Numbered from the stretch's first letter, positions 1 to 12,150 are shown. The stretch: DNA of 64,000 nt from Seriola aureovittata (GCF_021018895.1 NC_079372.1:22495737-22559736); one strand, 5' to 3'. Notes: a model not told the origin generated them from the sequence alone. Made by a program: numbers and translations.

Positions 1-1384
1 TCAACAGCAATGATAGGACCATCAGGAGCAGCTACAGGCTGCTGGGGGCCCTGTCCCTGCTTCAGCTGGTCATCACTGTGTGTCTCCAGCTCAACAACTT
101 CAGACAGAGACAAAGAGCCAGGCAGGAGTGGAAGCTGTACAGGAACCTCAGGTACAGGACCAGGACCGGACCCACTTACACTCCATCTGGTCAGGGCAGA
201 ATTTTAGATTACAAAAACATGTCCTTTTCTACAGTAAATATTTCAGTGTTGACATGAACAGTGTTTTGTCAGTATTTTAAACCGCAGATGATAAAGGTAA
301 AACTTGCGACAACATACTATCACTATAAATCATAATTTTCCAGATGTAAGGGAACATGTTTGTTTGGTATAAGCACCAGCAAAAATCACATCATTTTTAT
401 ATTTTTGCTGCCCTAACTTGAACAGACTTGTCAACAGTTAATTTGAAGTCTTTTGGGCAGGTCATTTATTGTGGTTTGCCAGCACTCAGCAGGTGAACCA
501 TACAGGAAATCCTGGATGCTGATCTAGAAACAGCCAGGCCACTGCGAGAACTACTGGATTATTTGTAATTGAAGCATAGTAGTAAAAGACCTACGTGACA
601 TGACATGAGTTTAATGCTGAACTCTTTGAACTGTCTGTCTGCAGTCCTCAGCGCACACAGAGCTCGAGCCCCAAAGCTGCTCGCTGTATCCTCTGTCTGG
701 AGGAGAGGAGACACTCTACCTCCACCCCCTGTGGACACCTCTTCTGCTGGGAGTGCATCACAGAGTGGTGCAACACGAAGGTCAGGCTTATGTTATGACT
801 TGCTCAGGTATAGTGTGTTTACTGGCTGTGTACATCTACTAATTATTCCCCAAAACCAGTTTGCAACACAGACTTTTTAAGATTACAGCTTTTGAGGCAT
901 TATTTCCCAGCAGACACATTTCTTGATGCTGAAGCCCAGTATCACCTCCTTTAGCCAAGTCATCCCCTGCGCAGGTTATAACAGCAATTGTATTATATGT
1001 ATTCTTACTTACTCACATCAGATCCCAGTGTCAGTGTTTACTGATCACACCTACAGCCATATTGGAGCTGACTTCAAACCCATTAACTCCCTCTAAAACC
1101 TCAGTATTGTTTGAAAAAAACCTCAATAACTATGTGTTATTGAGGTTGTTCACTAACTATTACTGAGCCTCTGAAGCAGATAGAAACGTGAAATTAAAAC
1201 CATTTGAGAGCTTAAACCTTTGACTTTGATTGTAAATCATTGACTTTCCCCCAACATTCTCAGTTCAGTTCTTTCTTTTTTTTTTAAACATGTATTTGTG
1301 TGATACTTCTCACAGGCTGAGTGCCCCCTGTGTCGGGAGAAGTTCCAGCCTCACAGACTGGTGTACCTGAGGAACTACAGCTAG
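1..1384 (+). CDS. pex10: Peroxisome biogenesis factor 10, C-terminal part (RING-type E3 ligase)
   Basis: Partial gene; its 5' exons lie beyond the left edge. Three exons are seen: 1-151, 645-780 and 1316-1384 (TAG at 1382-1384), with agreeing phases (2, then 0) and GT/AG borders. The first encodes a hydrophobic stretch and a basic QRQRAR segment typical of the end of the Pex10 membrane region. The second and third together make a C3HC4 RING finger: CILC, then [12 protein letters not shown], then CPLC after the intron, and the protein ends LVYLRNYS. In the family, Pex10 forms the peroxisomal ubiquitin-ligase complex with Pex2 and Pex12, which ubiquitinates the import receptor Pex5 so that it can be recycled. 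The RING faces the cytosol. All visible zinc ligands are intact. The RING sequence and the short tail after it match vertebrate PEX10 closely. Confidence 0.95.
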
Positions 1385-1628
1385 ATCTACAGAGCTGGAT
1401 ACTAAACACATACAAACACATACTGCTGGAGGACTGTACTGCTTTGTAACACCTGTGCTGGCAGGCTGCCCCTCAGGAACATGTGAAAACAAACACAGTG
1501 TTTACTTGAGACGACGTCTTGTAGCTTCTTCAGCTTCATGTTTCTTTTTGTTAATTGATTAGATAAACGTTGATTGAGAATTTAATTTCGGCTTGTATCA
1601 GTCGAATTGTGTAAATATCACTAATATT

Positions 1629-1634
1629 TTTATT
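1629..1634 (-). terminator. Candidate polyadenylation signal for the minus-strand exon at 1851-2094
   Basis: TTTATT on the plus strand is AATAAA on the minus strand, about 215 bases after the TGA at 1851. Confidence 0.4.
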
Positions 1635-1653
1635 TAAAACTTGAACAGATGTT

Positions 1654-1659
1654 AATAAA
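1654..1659 (+). terminator. Polyadenylation signal of pex10
   Basis: AATAAA about 270 bases after the pex10 stop codon, the first canonical signal on this strand after the coding region. Confidence 0.6.
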
Positions 1660-1850
1660 ATGCAGGGATGTATTAATACTTGTCTGGTTTCTGTTTTAGG
1701 TTGTTTTAAAATTGAAAATGAACATGGACAGATTTCAGATGTAATTATCCTACAGTATTTTAACATTTACAGATTAATGTTGTTTGTGATGATTAACTGC
1801 CCGAGTCTGACTCCGTTGTATGATGGAAGATTAACACTAAGTTAAATAGA

Positions 1851-2094
1851 TCAAGGCGTCTGCATAGGCAGGACATCAGAGCAGTTGATCTCTCTCAGCA
1901 TACTGTACAGGTCCAAACCTGAAAAGGACTGAGCTGGACATCGAGACAGGGTTATCATGTTTAGCTCTTCTACGGCCCCAGGCTCCAAATATCTCTGGAG
2001 ACCTTTGGACAGCTCCCTGAAACCCTCGCGACATAACAGGTCTCGATGTACTGTTGTGTCTTGTAATGCTAAGATCCTCTGACTTTCACTGTCT
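1851..2094 (-). CDS. Terminal coding exon of an unrecognised gene, convergent with pex10
   Basis: On the minus strand a pyrimidine-rich tract and CACAG acceptor precede an open stretch of about 80 codons ending in TGA at 1851-1853. The encoded tail is charged and leucine-rich, with REGFRELSKGLQRYLEPG, then SRCPAQSFSGLDLYSM, ending DVLPMQTP. It reads like a compact helical C-terminus. I do not recognise the family. Upstream exons of the same gene would lie at higher coordinates, but none stood out between 2100 and 4900. The minus-strand AATAAA at 1634-1629 suits it as a poly(A) signal and would place its 3' end next to or overlapping that of pex10. It could be a real last exon or an old exon remnant. 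Confidence 0.45.
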
Positions 2095-4890
2095 CTGTGA
2101 AGAAAAACGATCAACTGCCATTAAGTCACATATTCAGCAGCACACATGGGTCATGTGACGGCAAACATCTGGTCAATGATTTCCAAACCTACAGCCTCCC
2201 ATGCTCACACTGAAGGGCTCGCTCAACCATAAGCCACCTGTGCCGCCCCACAGAGGCAGAGAGCAGTAACTACAGACACAAGAAAGTTAAGGCATAAATG
2301 GTTTGAACTTTTGAGGCTTTTCAGAATGGTATTCTTGGTAATTATTATGCATTTAAAAAATTCAAATATTAACTCTGCGGAGGCCTTTGCTTCCTAAAAT
2401 GTGCAAAATAAAAGCTTGTTGGAACCTAGATGTGCCATTTTCAATTACACTTTGAATACCAGGGTTTATAGTTAAAGGCTTTTAAACCTATAACACAGCA
2501 GCTTTACAAGAGGCTCTGTCTCTACACTTGCTATAGAAACACCTGAAGCCTGGCATGGCTCTGAAACAGCAATACAGTGAGTGTTGAATGGAAAGCAATC
2601 ATGTTCCAACCTCTGGCTGTTGTGGAGTTTAAGTGATGAACTGTGAAATCATATCTGGAACTGGAAGTCTTTATTCCTCCTGGCAGTGGGATAAACAGTG
2701 AGATAACGCATGAGATGTGCTGTCACATTTAGCTGTGGGCTGGATGTCGATCTGATTGCCAGTTGGCATGAGCCTCACTGACACTCAGCTTTCACACGCA
2801 CAGTTATCTTCATTTACATCCAGGTTAATATGGTTAACATTTTATTGGCCTTTTCTAGATGGTGATATCTGATTTTGGGGATTTTTAGAAACCAAAGAGC
2901 AGTTATTGAAAATCACAGAACATTATAAAACTGGACTTGAAGACATTAAAGGACACTGTTCAGACTAGATGGTTAATTTTGTTGAAATGGCATCTTCTAT
3001 TCAGTCCACTGCTGGGTTTCTTCTGCTGTTTCTGGGTTGACATTTGAGCAACAAAAAGAATTACTCATGTTACAAATGACAAAGGGTATGAACACCTGGG
3101 GCTGTAAGTCAAAAACATTCAAACGAACCTACACTGTGGTGCCGTTAAGCAAACCATTATATCCTCAACTACTGCACAGACACTACTCAGTGGACTGCAG
3201 AAGCAGACTGGCTGTGAATGTAAAGAGGAGGTTTTTTTCTGAGGTCAAATAAGTATTGTATAGTCAGCACATCCTGCAGACCCTGCTGAAAACAAACAGA
3301 TGCTGATTAAAGGAGCATTAGCAGCAAAACTCAACATATTAATGACTTTTTACAGCTTTCTCGTTGCCCCAGACCAACTGCCAGCGCTCAAAAGTGTTTA
3401 CATCTAAACATTCAGGCCCAACACACTCTAGTGGCGTATTCTCTTTTCTGTTGACGATACGCCAATTCACTTACACTGCTGTCATTTTGGATAATCGGGT
3501 TTTCCCCTCTGTAGAGAAAATGTCTGATAGTGGTAGCAGATGCTGCCGGGGTAGCACTGATCCCTGGGCTCAATCATGTCTATTAGAACACTGCGATGAT
3601 GGATGTCCGCTGCTCTTCCACTTAGCCCCCCTCATCATTACGGTCCAGGCACTTTGTTGTGTAATATGGCCAATTACAACCTGAAAAGAGTATTAATTTG
3701 AAAATATGAAACTTTTCTTTCTGTGTCTTTGGGGAGCCAGTGAGGAAAGCCGTGGATGTTGTTGGCTGCAGTGTGAGCTCCACCTAGTGGACACAGAGTA
3801 AATCTGTTGTTAGTTTCAAAACCAAAAGGACGCCTGACTCTCCAGGTGTCGATGCTGCTTTAAGGTTTTACCTGGCAGGTATAGTCTACCTGTCACGCTT
3901 CCTCAGCCCTGTGATTGTTGCTCAGGTGCAGCCAGTCTGGAGGTGTTTTATATTTACAGATTGTACATTTACTCATTGATTGTCAATCTGTTCCCACATA
4001 TAATTGAGACAAATTTACCTCCATAGACAGTAGATGAAAATGTGTTGACGAGAGAAGGTTGAAGAAAAGAGGAGGAAAGGAGAGCAGAGGTGGAGCAGAT
4101 GTAAGAGAATAAGATATTTAATATTTTGTACATCTTCAGTTTCATGATCAGAAATATTAAAAATCTTTTTGTTTTATATTTTCTTTGCATGGAGGACATT
4201 TACAGGGATAGAAAAGTGGAGCTGAGAGAGTGAAAGGAGAAGAAAAGAGGGGAAAATGAGAACAGAGTGATCAGGAGTAGATCAAATAAAATACTGTTCA
4301 TAGTATTACAGTACATGTGCATGTTGTTTATCCTATGATGCTTTTCCTTAAAGAATTTAATATCGTCAGAGTAAATGTTCTTCTTTTGGCCTAATGTTCA
4401 GATAAGTTAAGACAATCACATGGCCTTGTTGTGCTGAGTTAGCAGCACATATTATTATGGTCTGGATTTAAATGTACACTTGTCATCTAAACATTAAATC
4501 ATTAAATCTGTGAACTCTACTCCAGCATAGTGTAACAAAAATAGGTTTCAAGATTAGTGATGTTGTTTATGCCAACTTGATTCTTCACCTATGTCATGTA
4601 AATTCAAAATAGTACTATCATCATTTTTGCCTCTTTTTATGTGCAGAACAATTAAGATAAAGAAAATATGATGCAGACTCTGGATAGTTTTTTCTTGAGC
4701 AACGATCATGTTTTCCCCAAATGATGTACAAATGGCTTGATACAGTAAATAGTGCATGTAGCAACTCTGAACGGAGGGAAACTCCCACTAGTAGAATGAA
4801 GTTGGGGCTAAGGCCTTAATGTTTACAATGTGTAGCTCCGCCCCAGACTCCCCCAAACCTACCTGTCTGTCAACCTCCCCACCAGCGTGC
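2095..4890. other. Non-coding stretch, no gene recognised
   Basis: Only short open frames without splice support are present. The sequence is AT-rich and carries no clear repeat that I could name. It may include introns of the minus-strand gene ending at 1851. Confidence 0.4.
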
Positions 4891-4897
4891 TTCGGAC

Positions 4898-4909
4898 TGC
4901 GCATGCGCT
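4898..4909. promoter_or_regulatory. NRF1-type palindromic promoter site
   Basis: TGCGCATGCGCT matches the NRF1 consensus YGCGCAYGCGCR. It lies 47 bases before the ATG at 4956, in a GC-richer, TATA-less stretch, as expected for a housekeeping-type promoter of the following exons. Confidence 0.55.
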
Positions 4910-4955
4910 GCACTCCGTCAGTCGCGGGTAAACAAGAGGAAGAAGATGCACAGGA

Positions 4956-6054
4956 ATGGCAGAGGAAGTTCAGCTGGTTCCTCCTAAGGCTTTGATTTCA
5001 GCAACAGCTTGCACTCGTAAAAGGAAGACGGTGGCAGAAAAAGCTGCAACCAAAAAGAAACTGGAAAGTGCAAGAAGCCAAACAAGAGTCAACATTGGCG
5101 TCGCTTTTCAACAATGGCGGCAACTGAGGAAACAGAAGTGCCTGAAAAGCGACGCAGTAGTGGCTGAATTTCTGCTAGACATGTAATTACCATGTTTGTT
5201 TTTGTTTTGGGGAGAGGTGCGGGTGTTATACTAACCTAGCTAGATGCTTCATAAGCTGTTTTCAACATAGACCTACGTATGTTTGATAACGCTGTGGGTG
5301 TAAGCAACATTAGTTATGCTAGTAGACAGTGCAGCTAACTTTATATGTTTTCACATAACACTGCCTTGTATGTAATCTGTGTGGCCTATATGTTTGGCGA
5401 TGTCTGCATTGTAGTTGTGAGCAGATGTCGTTTGATAGTATTTATCTTACGTCTGTAACGTCTTCGAATGGGACGTTTGTGTTTTTTAGTTATGAGAAAG
5501 ACTCCTCAACTTCCACACCTTCAAAAACACGGATTGATGAAACCACCACTTCTGCCCCACCTCCCCAGTTTCTCCCCCACGACCGGTGAGTGCAACTTTC
5601 TGCCGATCGAGACGTAGCTTAGCTATTCAAACCTCTTACAACCAGGTTGCTAGGGAACCGTTTAGGAACGTAAAGTGTTTGAGAAGACGTAATTGCTTAG
5701 ACCACTGCTGTCCTTCATGGGCAATATATTCATAAATCTGCAACTTTCTCTCATCTGTTGCTCGTTTGTTTTACATACATCACAATATCTAACAGTCATT
5801 CTAGCCTCCTAGTTGTGACCATTTCTCATTAGAAAAATATTCTTGAATTTGTTATTCGTGAACCTGCGTCAATCAGCCAGACTTGTATTTCTATGTAGCA
5901 ATAGCCCTGTGTTGTGTTATACGTCCCATAAAGAGATTCAGATTTAATTATCTAAATGTCATTCTTATAGAGATGATGACTTCTCAGTAACTGGAATTGA
6001 GAAGTTGGAAGAAAGCCGCGGTCAGGACACAGCTATACAGGAATTGGATGCAAG
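4956..6054 (+). CDS. N-terminal exons of a multicopy, probably transposase-derived fish protein family; body missing
   Basis: Three exons fit in phase: 4956-5182, 5490-5585 and 5971-6054. The first gives MAEEVQLVPPKA, a basic TRKRKTVAEKAATKKK stretch, then a TRVNIGVAFQQWRQLRKQK block and a VVAEFLLD helix. The second is Ser/Thr/Pro-rich (STSTPSKTR), the third acidic (DDDFSVTGIEKLEE). This layout is what I remember from a large family of uncharacterised teleost proteins whose long C-terminal part resembles a transposase. Here no such body follows: reading through the last donor reaches a stop at about 6138 in the same frame. The copy is therefore truncated, or its remaining exons are unrecognised. 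A CpG-rich start with an NRF1 site shows that the promoter side is preserved. Family assignment is from memory and only moderately sure. Confidence 0.5.
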
Positions 6055-6406
6055 GTATGGTACCTGTAGTGACAAATGCTGTCATTTCCCAGCTACAAAG
6101 TGTACTACAAGGAGGTTGTTCTCAATGCACGCTGACTGAAGAATGTTCACAAGTATCTGTGCTTCAGGTACAGTATGTCAGCGAAGTTGACAATTTTGAA
6201 TTACATAGGCCAAGTTATGGGTCTGCTTTAAGCTGCCTGTCTATAACTTGGCCTATGTTGTCCCAATTTGTCTCATTATTTTTCCTATGGGCTGCATGTG
6301 GTGAGCTTATACAACAGGGCTATGGGTCAATTTACACTGAACTTACACTTTAATAGCAAATTGTTTTGAATGAACAAATTGAGTGTTGTAGTTTTGTGTT
6401 TTTGTG

Positions 6407-6543
6407 TTCTGGCACACATTGGCTGCCGAGCATCACCCAGGTGGGTGCTACACACTGGTGGTGGTTAGTGAGGTCCCCCCTCCATTATAAAAGCACTTTG
6501 GGTATCTTGAAAAGCGCTATATAAATCCAATGTTCATTCATTC
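6407..6543 (+). repeat. 3' part of a teleost SINE/MITE-like element
   Basis: The segment contains a 'gggtgctacacactggtggt' stretch and the typical end 'gaaaagcgctatataaat'. Both are shared by many fish interspersed elements. The 5' part is not recognised. Confidence 0.5.
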
Positions 6544-6832
6544 AATCAATTCCTAGTTTACTTTTGAGTATTATAATTGTCACCCACTGACCTTTCTTGG
6601 TATGGCTGTAGTATCCGTAGTCTCAGTATGCTATACAAGTCCCAAGAGCTCTGGTGCTCTACACAAAGATGCTACTGTAATATAGGCTTGTATTGGGTTT
6701 GTTCATCTCATGTCTGAATAATGTACATTTGTATCCACAAAAGTCATCAGAATATTTAATTCAATGGACTATTTATCAAAATGTTGTCCCAGGGGAGCAC
6801 ACCCCTGGATCCCGCTTGATGTATATTTCAAT

Positions 6833-6835
<3 letters not shown>

Positions 6836-6865
<30 letters not shown>
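6836..6865. repeat. (TA)n microsatellite
   Basis: About 14 TA dinucleotides in a row. Confidence 0.9.
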
Positions 6866-6868
<3 letters not shown>

Positions 6869-7209
6869 GCATATATCTTAGCTTAGGGGCCCGCTTACCT
6901 CCCAGGGGAAAAAGTTCAGGCTCAGGATTTTTTTTTTACTATCACCCCTGAAAGTATTACTTGGTATTCCTACAGCCTTACATCCTCCTGGGAAAAGGAC
7001 AGCAAAATACTCAATGTATTGAATGATAATGCACAAATTACTATGGATAAATCCTTGATACTGTCCATGTGGATCTGGGTACTGGTCACATATTTTCCAG
7101 ACACCTAGCAACTAGGGATAACAACTGTGACCCTGTCCTAGTGCTCCGTATTGTTACACAACAGTCTGTAAGCTGCATAGCGGAACTGCTTGCTGTTCTC
7201 CCCTGGATA

Positions 7210-7251
7210 CCAGTCAAAAGTTTGGACACACTTTCCCAAACTTTTGACTGG
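7210..7251. mobile_element. Miniature palindrome of Tc1/mariner terminal-repeat type
   Basis: CCAGTCAAAAGTTTGG (7210-7225) and its exact reverse complement CCAAACTTTTGACTGG (7236-7251) are separated by only 10 bases. The arms match the terminal repeats of a fish Tc1-like transposon as I remember them, so this is either a nearly complete internal deletion or a head-to-head end remnant. Confidence 0.55.
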
Positions 7252-7576
7252 TTCTGTATATGCTTCCATGTGTGACAGACACAGAGAACAGACTAGGGAC
7301 AAAACAAAACATTATGGAGGGGGAAACAGCAGGGAAAACAATGAGAGAAAAGAGTGATAAAGGCCCAAAACCAATATCCTGTAGAAGACTGAGATGTGGT
7401 TAAAACCTCTGAAAAAACTCCCCTTCATTATTAAACAACCCTAAGTTGACTGGTAGATTGGAGTGTACTGTGTGTAGCAATCACTTACATCAACATATGT
7501 GCTGAAGCAACTTACTGTAGGACCTGTGTTTCCAAATGCTGTCTGAGTCAGAACTGAAAAGGAAGTACTAAAATCC

Positions 7577-7592
7577 TTTATTTCGCTTTATT
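7577..7592 (-). terminator. Two overlapping-region poly(A) signals for the tmem272-like gene
   Basis: Two minus-strand AATAAA hexamers (plus-strand TTTATT at 7577-7582 and 7587-7592) lie about 110-120 bases after the stop codon. Confidence 0.6.
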
Positions 7593-7699
7593 TCTCTGGG
7601 TGTTTGAAGCATTCAAGTCATTACAAAGCATAATTACTTATTCAGCTTCTCTCATGTGATGGTTAAAAGTCTCTGAAGTGGAATCATATCCAGCTCAGT

Positions 7700-8925
7700 T
7701 CAGGTAGTGAGAAGTTCTGTAATCTTACTTGTAATTTTCATGAAGCCATGTAAACAGAGGATCATCACCAGGGCGTTCCCTGCGATCGCATATATCAGTG
7801 TGGTGGTCCAGAAGGCAAACAGGTACATTGTTCTGTCACAGTAAGGCACTACAGTCGTGACACGTCGTGCTCGTGGAGCGTTCAGGTGCTCTCTGTTTGT
7901 CTTGCTGCTGGCCAAAGTCTGAATCAGTTTTCTGGAAGTCTGCTTGTCATTGATCATCTTGGTGTGGTTAAGGTTTGGACGGCTCTGGTTACGGTTCTGC
8001 AAAATGAGGCTAAGCTTGTTGTCAGGGGCAGTAGGAGGGTAGATACTGGTGTTGACTGTGCTTTGGCTGGTGATGTTCTTGTTGTAGTTGGGTGGATATA
8101 CAGAATAAACCTGGTAACTACCTGAGGACAGGGAGAGACTGAATGAATGAATGGATTACAGTCAACACGGTCAGAGACTCTAAGGTGTCACTTACCATAG
8201 AAGAACCAGATGAAGACAAACAGGACCAGGCTGAGGTTACACACAGTCCAGATCCTGGTGCCTGATGCTGCTGCACAGAGGAACTTTGGCAAGGCAAATA
8301 GGGCCATTACCAGCAGGGCCAATATCCCACACAGCAGCACATACACTGGGATAACTGGCGCTGCCGGACACTCATACATGTACACTGCACCTGTTTACAA
8401 AGAGCCCAGAAGCATTTGAAAAACTGCTGTTACAAATGTTTAAGTGGAGTTAAGTCATTTATTTCTTGGCTATGGAAATAAAAGTTGTATGATTTAATTT
8501 AACTTTGGTTTTCTATTTGTTTGCACATGATGTATAACAAATATAGAAATAAAATAAAAATTGAATTTATTTCCATGTTTTTAAAATGTATGTTTTCCAC
8601 ATTACTACTGCATCTTTTACCACAATGGTTCACTGTGTCTATAAACTATATGTTTCTCAAAATGTTGAAATGTCTCATTTATGAACAAAAAAGTTATTTC
8701 AGTGGCTCACTTACCAATAGTGATCTGAACAATTGGAAAAGCTGTGACAAGGATAATGGTGCATCCTGAAGGAGGATATAGAGACAATACAAATTCACTA
8801 TTTATGAATCTATTAGCTCTTTCTTTCTTTCTTTCTTTGCTTTTTTTCTGTAGTTACTTACCTGCAATAAAAACACCTGCACTGAGCACGCTGCATAAAC
8901 ATTTCCATTGGAAGTTTCCTGCCAT
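7700..8925 (-). CDS. TMEM272-like four-pass membrane protein
   Basis: Four coding exons on the minus strand: 8862-8925 (ATG at 8923-8925), 8715-8765, 8196-8390 and 7700-8121 (TGA at 7700-7702). All phases agree, giving 243 aa. Predicted membrane segments lie at about residues 13-38, 50-73, 82-103 and 203-229. The YECPAAPVIPVY motif after the first segment and CDRTMYLFAFWTTTLIY before the last are characteristic of the TMEM272 family, whose function is unknown. The unusual part is a loop of about 95 residues between the third and fourth segments, rich in Asn, Ser, Thr and basic residues; this is longer than I expect for the family. A 5' non-coding exon is likely at 9060-9130, spliced to 8926-8953. 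TMEM272-like genes occur in many copies in fish, so a specific ortholog cannot be named. Confidence 0.8.
8817..8838. repeat. (CTTT)n microsatellite in tmem272-like intron 1
   Basis: Five to six CTTT units close to the branch/acceptor side of the intron. Confidence 0.8.
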
Positions 8926-9130
8926 TCTGACACACAGAACAGTCTACGTTGATCTAAGGTGAAAGACAAAGATCAACTACATGACTACAGGTAAACAAAC
9001 TGACGCTGCTTAATTGAAATACTTGTTAATGCGATAAACTGAAGAGGAAAGTGACTTACCACCCGTCTTGTGCTGTGTTCTCTGTTAAAACACCTGAGAG
9101 TCAGTCAGTTGTCTGTGTCTCAACTCTTCA
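8926..9130 (-). other. 5' untranslated exons of the tmem272-like gene
   Basis: A minus-strand donor GTAAGT borders 9060, and an acceptor TTTCACCTTAG borders 8953, directly ahead of the start codon. The upstream limit of the first exon (about 9130) is a guess. Confidence 0.45.
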
Positions 9131-10508
9131 GTGTGTGTCTGAAGAGATGTGTTCAAGAAATTCATTGCGACACCTCGGGAGAAGACGTGCAATGGAGGAT
9201 ATTCCTCGGTTGAGTCAACATTACAGCAACACTAACACTTCACCACTACAACTGCCACCGGTGCTACTGCTGATGCTGAGCGTAATCCCAATGTCAGGAG
9301 TAGAAATGAGATGGGAAGGTTTAGACCAGGGGACTCGCACAGGTTCTGAGAATACAACCATGGATATATAATAACAACTTTAAAATGTATGTAAAAAAAA
9401 CTAACCAACAATTAACTGCGGCACTGAAACTCAAGTATTAACAAAGTTTCTAACCATGTGACAGTTTTGACAGTGACTTAACAATTCCTTTCATTCTGCG
9501 AGGGGCCCTTTTCTGAAGCCAGTAGCTCATTCATGAGACTGACCAGACCTAATATATACTCTCTAGATCATTATAATACTTTATGGTCCCAGTAATATCA
9601 TTGTGTACATTTTTACTTAAGAAAATGTTAAAGGGAAGTAACAGTAATAATGGGGACACAGGTTACTGCAGTCATTGTTTCATTAGGTATCTGTCCTGTA
9701 CTGATGACATAATCTGCCTTTGACAGCGTGGTTGGCCTGATGCATGTTCATATTTTGTGCAGAAGCAATTTGATTGTTAATGTGCTTTTATTAAGTACAA
9801 CAGACTTCAAAGGCTATTTTACAACTTCATTGTGATGAATTATGTGCAGGACAGCTGCAGAAATCTCAAACTAACTTTGTTGCAGCAGCTTCACACTGAG
9901 TTCACACAGACGCCTGGTCTTTTATTGCTTTTATATGTGGCTTTTATTACCTTTATAAATTACACTGTTTATTGCTTATCAGATCAAAATTGTTTGCACG
10001 TGTGCATTAATGCTTCTCATATTGTAAACGTAAAAAAAAAAGAAAAAGATTGCTCTCAAAGGTGTGAATGAATGACTCAATGAATGAGTCATGCTTGATC
10101 ACATGACCAGTCACATGACATAAGTTTGGTATGTGCATATTAATGACTAATATATGTACATTTTTTGGCGAAAAAAAAAGGAATGTCCTTTGAGGTGGGA
10201 ATGCTTGTGTTTTCTTCACATCTGTGGGAGGCTGTTTGTTTCTGAGGCTTGTTGTTCAGTGTTCAGCTTCTTTCTGCGCTGAGACCGTCGCCAACATGAA
10301 TCATCAACAGGTGTTAAACACGGTTTATGTAGGTGAGGCAGGATGTTGGGGGACACCTGAACGAGCTTCATATCACCGAGTCACGTTGTTTCGATTCCCA
10401 TCGCAGTTCTTGATAAATACTTATATTTTATATATAAACTTACCGCTTGTTTTATATTAACTGGTGATGTAACGTTTTTTTTTTTTTCCCACGGGGTGTG
10501 GTCACATG

Positions 10509-10548
<40 letters not shown>

Positions 10549-10560
10549 AGACACAGGTAG
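9131..10560. other. Intergenic region between tmem272-like (-) and renbp (+)
   Basis: The two genes are divergent. No coding exon is supported here. A short ATG-containing stretch near 10296 followed by a GT could be part of an alternative leader, but nothing confirms this. Confidence 0.4.
10510..10542. repeat. (CA)n microsatellite
   Basis: About 16 CA units, followed by imperfect CAGACA units. Confidence 0.9.
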
Positions 10561-10599
10561 TGTACGGTAAATGAAAATGACGAATCTGCGAGGGGACAG

Positions 10600-10730
10600 C
10601 ATCTGGAACAGGAAGTGGAAACGAAGATCAGCAGTTAGACTGGAACAGCAGCGCTCACTGGTCATATGATCCCCGGCCACCGCAGCCTGAACACAGTCTC
10701 CTGCGGCCTGAGCCTCACCTGGATCCGGAG
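10600..10730 (+). other. renbp: Likely 5' untranslated exon of renbp
   Basis: A GC-richer stretch ends at a strong donor (GGAG|GTAAGA at 10731), and the first coding exon at 12146 has 5 untranslated bases before its ATG, so an upstream leader exon is required. The start of this exon is uncertain. Confidence 0.45.
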
Positions 10731-12150
10731 GTAAGATCATGTTAATGCGGCTTTTCGCTGCTGAAACGTGAGAAGCTGCTGTCCACGGTGCATTGTCACT
10801 GACAGCAGAGGACTTTATTTGGACTTTTTAAGACCAACGAAGAAGAACCCGCCGATCCCTGCGGGGGATATGTGTTGACAACAGAACTCCGTCTTTCTAA
10901 CCTGATTATTGATTTTTGATGCCGTAAAGGTTCGTGCAGCAGAAATAAGATGGCAGTGTCCCGCCTTCAGCTTAAACGTCTCAACAGTTACTCCATCGTA
11001 AATAAACTTTTCTCTCTTATTAGAAGTCGAACTCTCCTTACTTCAGTAAACGCAGTAATCAAAGTACCTCAAAGTAAAAATACTTGAAAGTGCTGCGTTC
11101 AGTGCCTGTCAGTAAAAAGTAGAGTCAAAAATATAGAGTGTGCAGACTGGCCTCTTTCACAGCTACAGGCTATTGTAACTCACGTTATCGCTTAGTAATG
11201 ATGCATTTACATGTCGGCAGCATTATAATGTTGGTGGACTGAAGCCACTTCAGTCATGTTTACTCAGTAAAATGTGTTCTGAGGATTTTCTTATTCAGCT
11301 CTTAGACAGTGATACATATGTCTATGTATGGACATGCATAGACTATCTTGGCATTTCTCCTAATATGACCTGATTATTGATTCCATATAAGCATTGATGT
11401 TGCATGAATCCTTGAAGCCTTTGAGCCCATTGTATGTCACATATTTTGTATAGTGGTGGACTGAAGTACATGAAAGACTGATGTTTTTTCTCTATGCATT
11501 ATTTAAGTTTACCCACCATTGTAACCTGATAAAGATTTGCATTTTTTTTGACTAGTTATTTTTCTGGGGCCTGGAGGATCCTTTTATAAGGACCTACTTG
11601 CTTTGATAAGTGACTAAACTTTATTTATATTTTTGCCTTTGTCATTTATTATATTTACTCATTAATTGATGCTGTTTTTCATAACATGTATTAAGTGTAA
11701 GTATAATGATTGTAATTCATTTATCTTTTCTGTGTGAAAAATTAGTCACTGCATGCGATTTTCTAATTGTCTATCCTTTTAATTAGAACTGGTACATAGT
11801 GAACTGATTTTTGTTAATTGTAAATTTCTATGACACATGGGTTGATGTGACTGGTAGCAGGCTTACAGCCACTCCTATTTAAGATGGCTACTGATTCTCA
11901 AAAACCATTTTCCTGATGAAAGTCCAGCATCGCAACATTACAAATAAATTCTTTATTGAATATTGTTTATCTGAATACTTATGTCAATGTAATATTTAGA
12001 TTTCTCACATTGATGAGGGGATTTTTAAAATTTTTATTTCAGCATAAAGTTGCAACAAAACAAGATGTGAAAAAACTGACGGGGGCTGAAGTCTTTCTGA
12101 ATGCACTGTTCACCACAAACTGATGTCAATGTTGTTATCTGACAGGAACC

